Positions 62,527-64,000 of a stretch of DNA of 64,000 nucleotides are shown here, one piece after another (within the stretch, counting starts at the first letter, position 1; the number at the start of each line of letters is the position of its first letter). The stretch comes from Luteitalea sp. TBR-22 (lineage in GTDB: Bacteria; Acidobacteriota; Vicinamibacteria; Vicinamibacterales; Vicinamibacteraceae). The DNA lies in NCBI RefSeq assembly GCF_016865485.1, contig NZ_AP024452.1, positions 5,540,501-5,604,500 of the forward strand. The letters run 5' to 3'. Below the pieces are notes generated by a model. It was not told the origin of the DNA. It ran no database searches and saw nothing but the letters and a program-made list of their open reading frames with translations. Position numbers and translations under genes: made by a program.

Positions 62527-63393
62527 ATGCGCATCGCCTTTCTCGGCCTCGGCATCATGGGCGGCCCGATGGCTGGCCACCTCCAGCGCGCCGGGCACGA
62601 CGTCACCGTCTTCAATCGCACCGCGGCGAAGGCCGAGGCCTGGGTCGCCGAGTACGGCGGGCGCGCCGCTGCGACCCCGCGCGAGGCAGCCGCCGGTTGC
62701 GACGTCGTGTGCGCCTGCGTCGGCGCCGACCACGACGTCCGCGAGGTGACCATCGGGCCCGACGGCGCGTTCCACGGCATGAAGCCCGGCGCGATCTTCG
62801 TCGACCACACCACGGCCTCGGCCGCCGTCGCGCGCGAGCTGCACGCCGACGCGAAGGCACGTGGACTGCACTTCATCGACGCACCGGTGTCGGGTGGACA
62901 GGCCGGCGCGCAGAAGGGGCAGCTGAGCGTGATGTGTGGCGGCGACGCCGAACCGTTCGCGACGGTCGAGCCGGTGCTGCAGGCCTACGGCAGGATGGTG
63001 GCCCGCATCGGCGACAGCGGCGCCGGCCAGTTGTGCAAGATGGTCAACCAGTTGTGCATCGCGGGGCTCGTGCAGGGGCTGGCCGAGGCGCTGCACTTCG
63101 CGCAGCGCGCCGACCTCGACGTTCCCGCCGTGATCTCGGTCATCTCCAAGGGCGCGGCGCAATCGTGGCAGATGGAGAACCGCTGGCAGACGATGGTCGA
63201 CGGCAAGTTCGACTTCGGCTTCGCGGTCGACTGGATGCGCAAGGACCTCGGCATCGTGATGGACGAGGCGCGCCGCAACGGCGCGCGCCTGCCCGTCGCC
63301 GCGCTGGTCGATCAGTTCTACGCGCAGGTGCAGGCCCGCGGCGGCAACCGCTGGGACACGTCGAGCCTCATCGCGCTGCTCGACGACAAGTGA
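62527..63393 (+). CDS. 3-Hydroxyisobutyrate dehydrogenase-like NAD(P)-dependent oxidoreductase
   Basis: A 288-residue beta-hydroxyacid dehydrogenase. The N-terminal Rossmann motif is GLGIMGGPMAGHL (residues 7-19), the substrate-binding DAPVSGGQAGA is at 118-128, and the catalytic Lys171 is in GQLCKMVNQ. The length is typical (about 290). The start is ATG 62527, preceded by an AT-containing GATAGCATC. Members oxidise 3-hydroxyisobutyrate, tartronate semialdehyde or gamma-hydroxybutyrate; the substrate cannot be fixed. Divergent from the DUF4127 unit, so possibly part of the same pathway but on its own promoter. Confidence 0.92.
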   Translation: MRIAFLGLGIMGGPMAGHLQRAGHDVTVFNRTAAKAEAWVAEYGGRAAATPREAAAGCDVVCACVGADHDVREVTIGPDGAFHGMKPGAIFVDHTTASAAVARELHADAKARGLHFIDAPVSGGQAGAQKGQLSVMCGGDAEPFATVEPVLQAYGRMVARIGDSGAGQLCKMVNQLCIAGLVQGLAEALHFAQRADLDVPAVISVISKGAAQSWQMENRWQTMVDGKFDFGFAVDWMRKDLGIVMDEARRNGARLPVAALVDQFYAQVQARGGNRWDTSSLIALLDDK

Positions 63394-63516
63394 GTGATGG
63401 TGGGTGACCCGACGTCCTGACGTTTAGGGGGCAGACGTCACCGGTCCGGCTTGCGGTGCGAGGCCTCGTGCGGTACTGTACGACGCTCTCCTCGGGGTCT
63501 CGCCACTCCCTTCGCC

Positions 63517-64000
63517 ATGCATGAGCCTCCAGAGGCACCTCCGTTCGCGCAGCTCCCCGTGTCCCTGGACCGGGACGTCTTCCTGCGCAAGCTGATCCGC
63601 CACCTGGCCGGCGCCCTGCAGGACGTGGTCGGGCTGGAGGAAGCCGCAGGGTTCGTCTCGATCGTCGGACAGCGGATGGGCGACGAGATCGGCGACGCCT
63701 ACAAGGCCGCCCTCGACACGTCACACCTCGACCGCAACGCCGTGCGCGACGTCTGCCTCGACCTCAAGCGCCGAATCGAGGGCGATTTCTACGTGATCGA
63801 GGAAGACGACGAGAAGATCGTCTTCGGCAACCGCGCCTGTCCCTTCTCGGAGCAGGTGATCGGGCGCGGCGCCCTCTGCATGATGACCAGCAACGTGTTC
63901 GGCACCATCGCCGCCCAGAACCTCGGCTACGGCAAGGTGGTGCTCGAAGAGACGATCGCCAACGGGGATGGTCGCTGCCGGGTCGTGCTCTACCTTCAGC
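63517..64000 (+). CDS. Methanogen output domain 1 (MetOD1)-containing protein (3' end beyond the window)
   Basis: 161 codons are visible, running off the right edge. The sequence [40 protein letters not shown]-type N-terminus, [43 protein letters not shown] and CRVVLYL matches the MetOD1 domain, a V4R/haem-NO-like sensory or output module often attached to kinases or cyclases. The cysteines in ACPF, LCMM and RCRV could bind a metal or cluster, as suggested for this family. The start is ATG 63517; ATG 63521 is in the wrong frame. The remaining domains are outside the window. The 123-bp gap upstream holds no repeats that I can name. Confidence 0.82.
   Translation, partial: MHEPPEAPPFAQLPVSLDRDVFLRKLIRHLAGALQDVVGLEEAAGFVSIVGQRMGDEIGDAYKAALDTSHLDRNAVRDVCLDLKRRIEGDFYVIEEDDEKIVFGNRACPFSEQVIGRGALCMMTSNVFGTIAAQNLGYGKVVLEETIANGDGRCRVVLYLQ

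Noticed and set aside
1-64000. tRNA, rRNA, insertion sequences, prophage genes
   Set aside because: I looked for tRNA-like cloverleaf ends, transposase motifs and phage structural genes and found none I could support.

Overview
The window is about 70% GC and densely coded on both strands. I read it as chromosome of an Acidobacteriota member, most likely class Vicinamibacteria (Luteitalea-like). The reasons are two copies of the acidobacterial VWFA-related family, a DUF5916 outer-membrane protein with a CBM9-like head, a planctomycete/acidobacteria-type PSCyt/DUF1549/DUF1553 plus DUF1501 module, many Tat-signalled TIM-barrel and oxidoreductase proteins, and an M56 peptidase ending in a TonB C-terminal domain. 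The taxonomic call is inference. I see no rRNA, tRNA, CRISPR array, IS element or prophage gene.

Layout. 1-5.8 kb (minus): a truncated CHASE-PAS-PAS histidine kinase, then a three-gene unit of sarcosine-oxidase-like flavoenzyme, amidohydrolase and aldo/keto reductase. 5.9-8.6 kb (minus): sugar-phosphate-isomerase-like protein, pntAB and pntB, without the NAD-binding pntAA partner. 8.8-18 kb: a DUF5916 outer-membrane protein diverging from a three-gene set of DUF1549/DUF1553 cytochrome, DUF1501 protein and DUF2231-cytochrome-LRR membrane protein. 18-24.3 kb: two paralogous hybrid histidine kinases with periplasmic solute-binding sensor domains, flanking a YtcJ-like lipoprotein amidohydrolase. 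24.3-34.4 kb (minus): a 2842-residue cyclic beta-1,2-glucan synthase and CreD. 34.5-39 kb (plus): a response regulator/histidine kinase pair divergent from creD, then a BlaI repressor with a tandem palindromic operator and its M56 (BlaR1-like) partner. 39-44.7 kb (minus): Tat-signalled polysaccharide pyruvyl transferase-like protein and large NAD-glutamate dehydrogenase. 44.8-49.3 kb (plus): two TPR-like/VWFA gene pairs in mirror order. 49.4-52.2 kb (plus): a sugar isomerase-like protein and a sulfatase. 52.3-57 kb (minus): FAD oxidoreductase, a 101-residue small protein, a BadF-type amino-sugar kinase, NanE, then an exported RNase A-like toxin with a CdiI-type immunity gene. 57.3-62.4 kb (minus): DUF4127 protein, transporter and HyuA-like hydantoinase/oxoprolinase. 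62.5-64 kb (plus): a 3-hydroxyisobutyrate-dehydrogenase-like enzyme and a truncated MetOD1-domain protein.

Two classes of intergenic repeat run through the window. The first is a family of short tandem repeats whose unit is almost always 7 bp, although at least eight unrelated unit sequences are used; the arrays often begin at, overlap or end within a few bases of a stop codon. The second is a REP/BIME-like family of GC-rich palindromes bounded by GTAG..CTAC, one copy of which sits inside a coding sequence. The heptad arrays, the toxin/immunity pair and the mirrored TPR-VWFA pairs are the strongest candidates for undescribed biology here.
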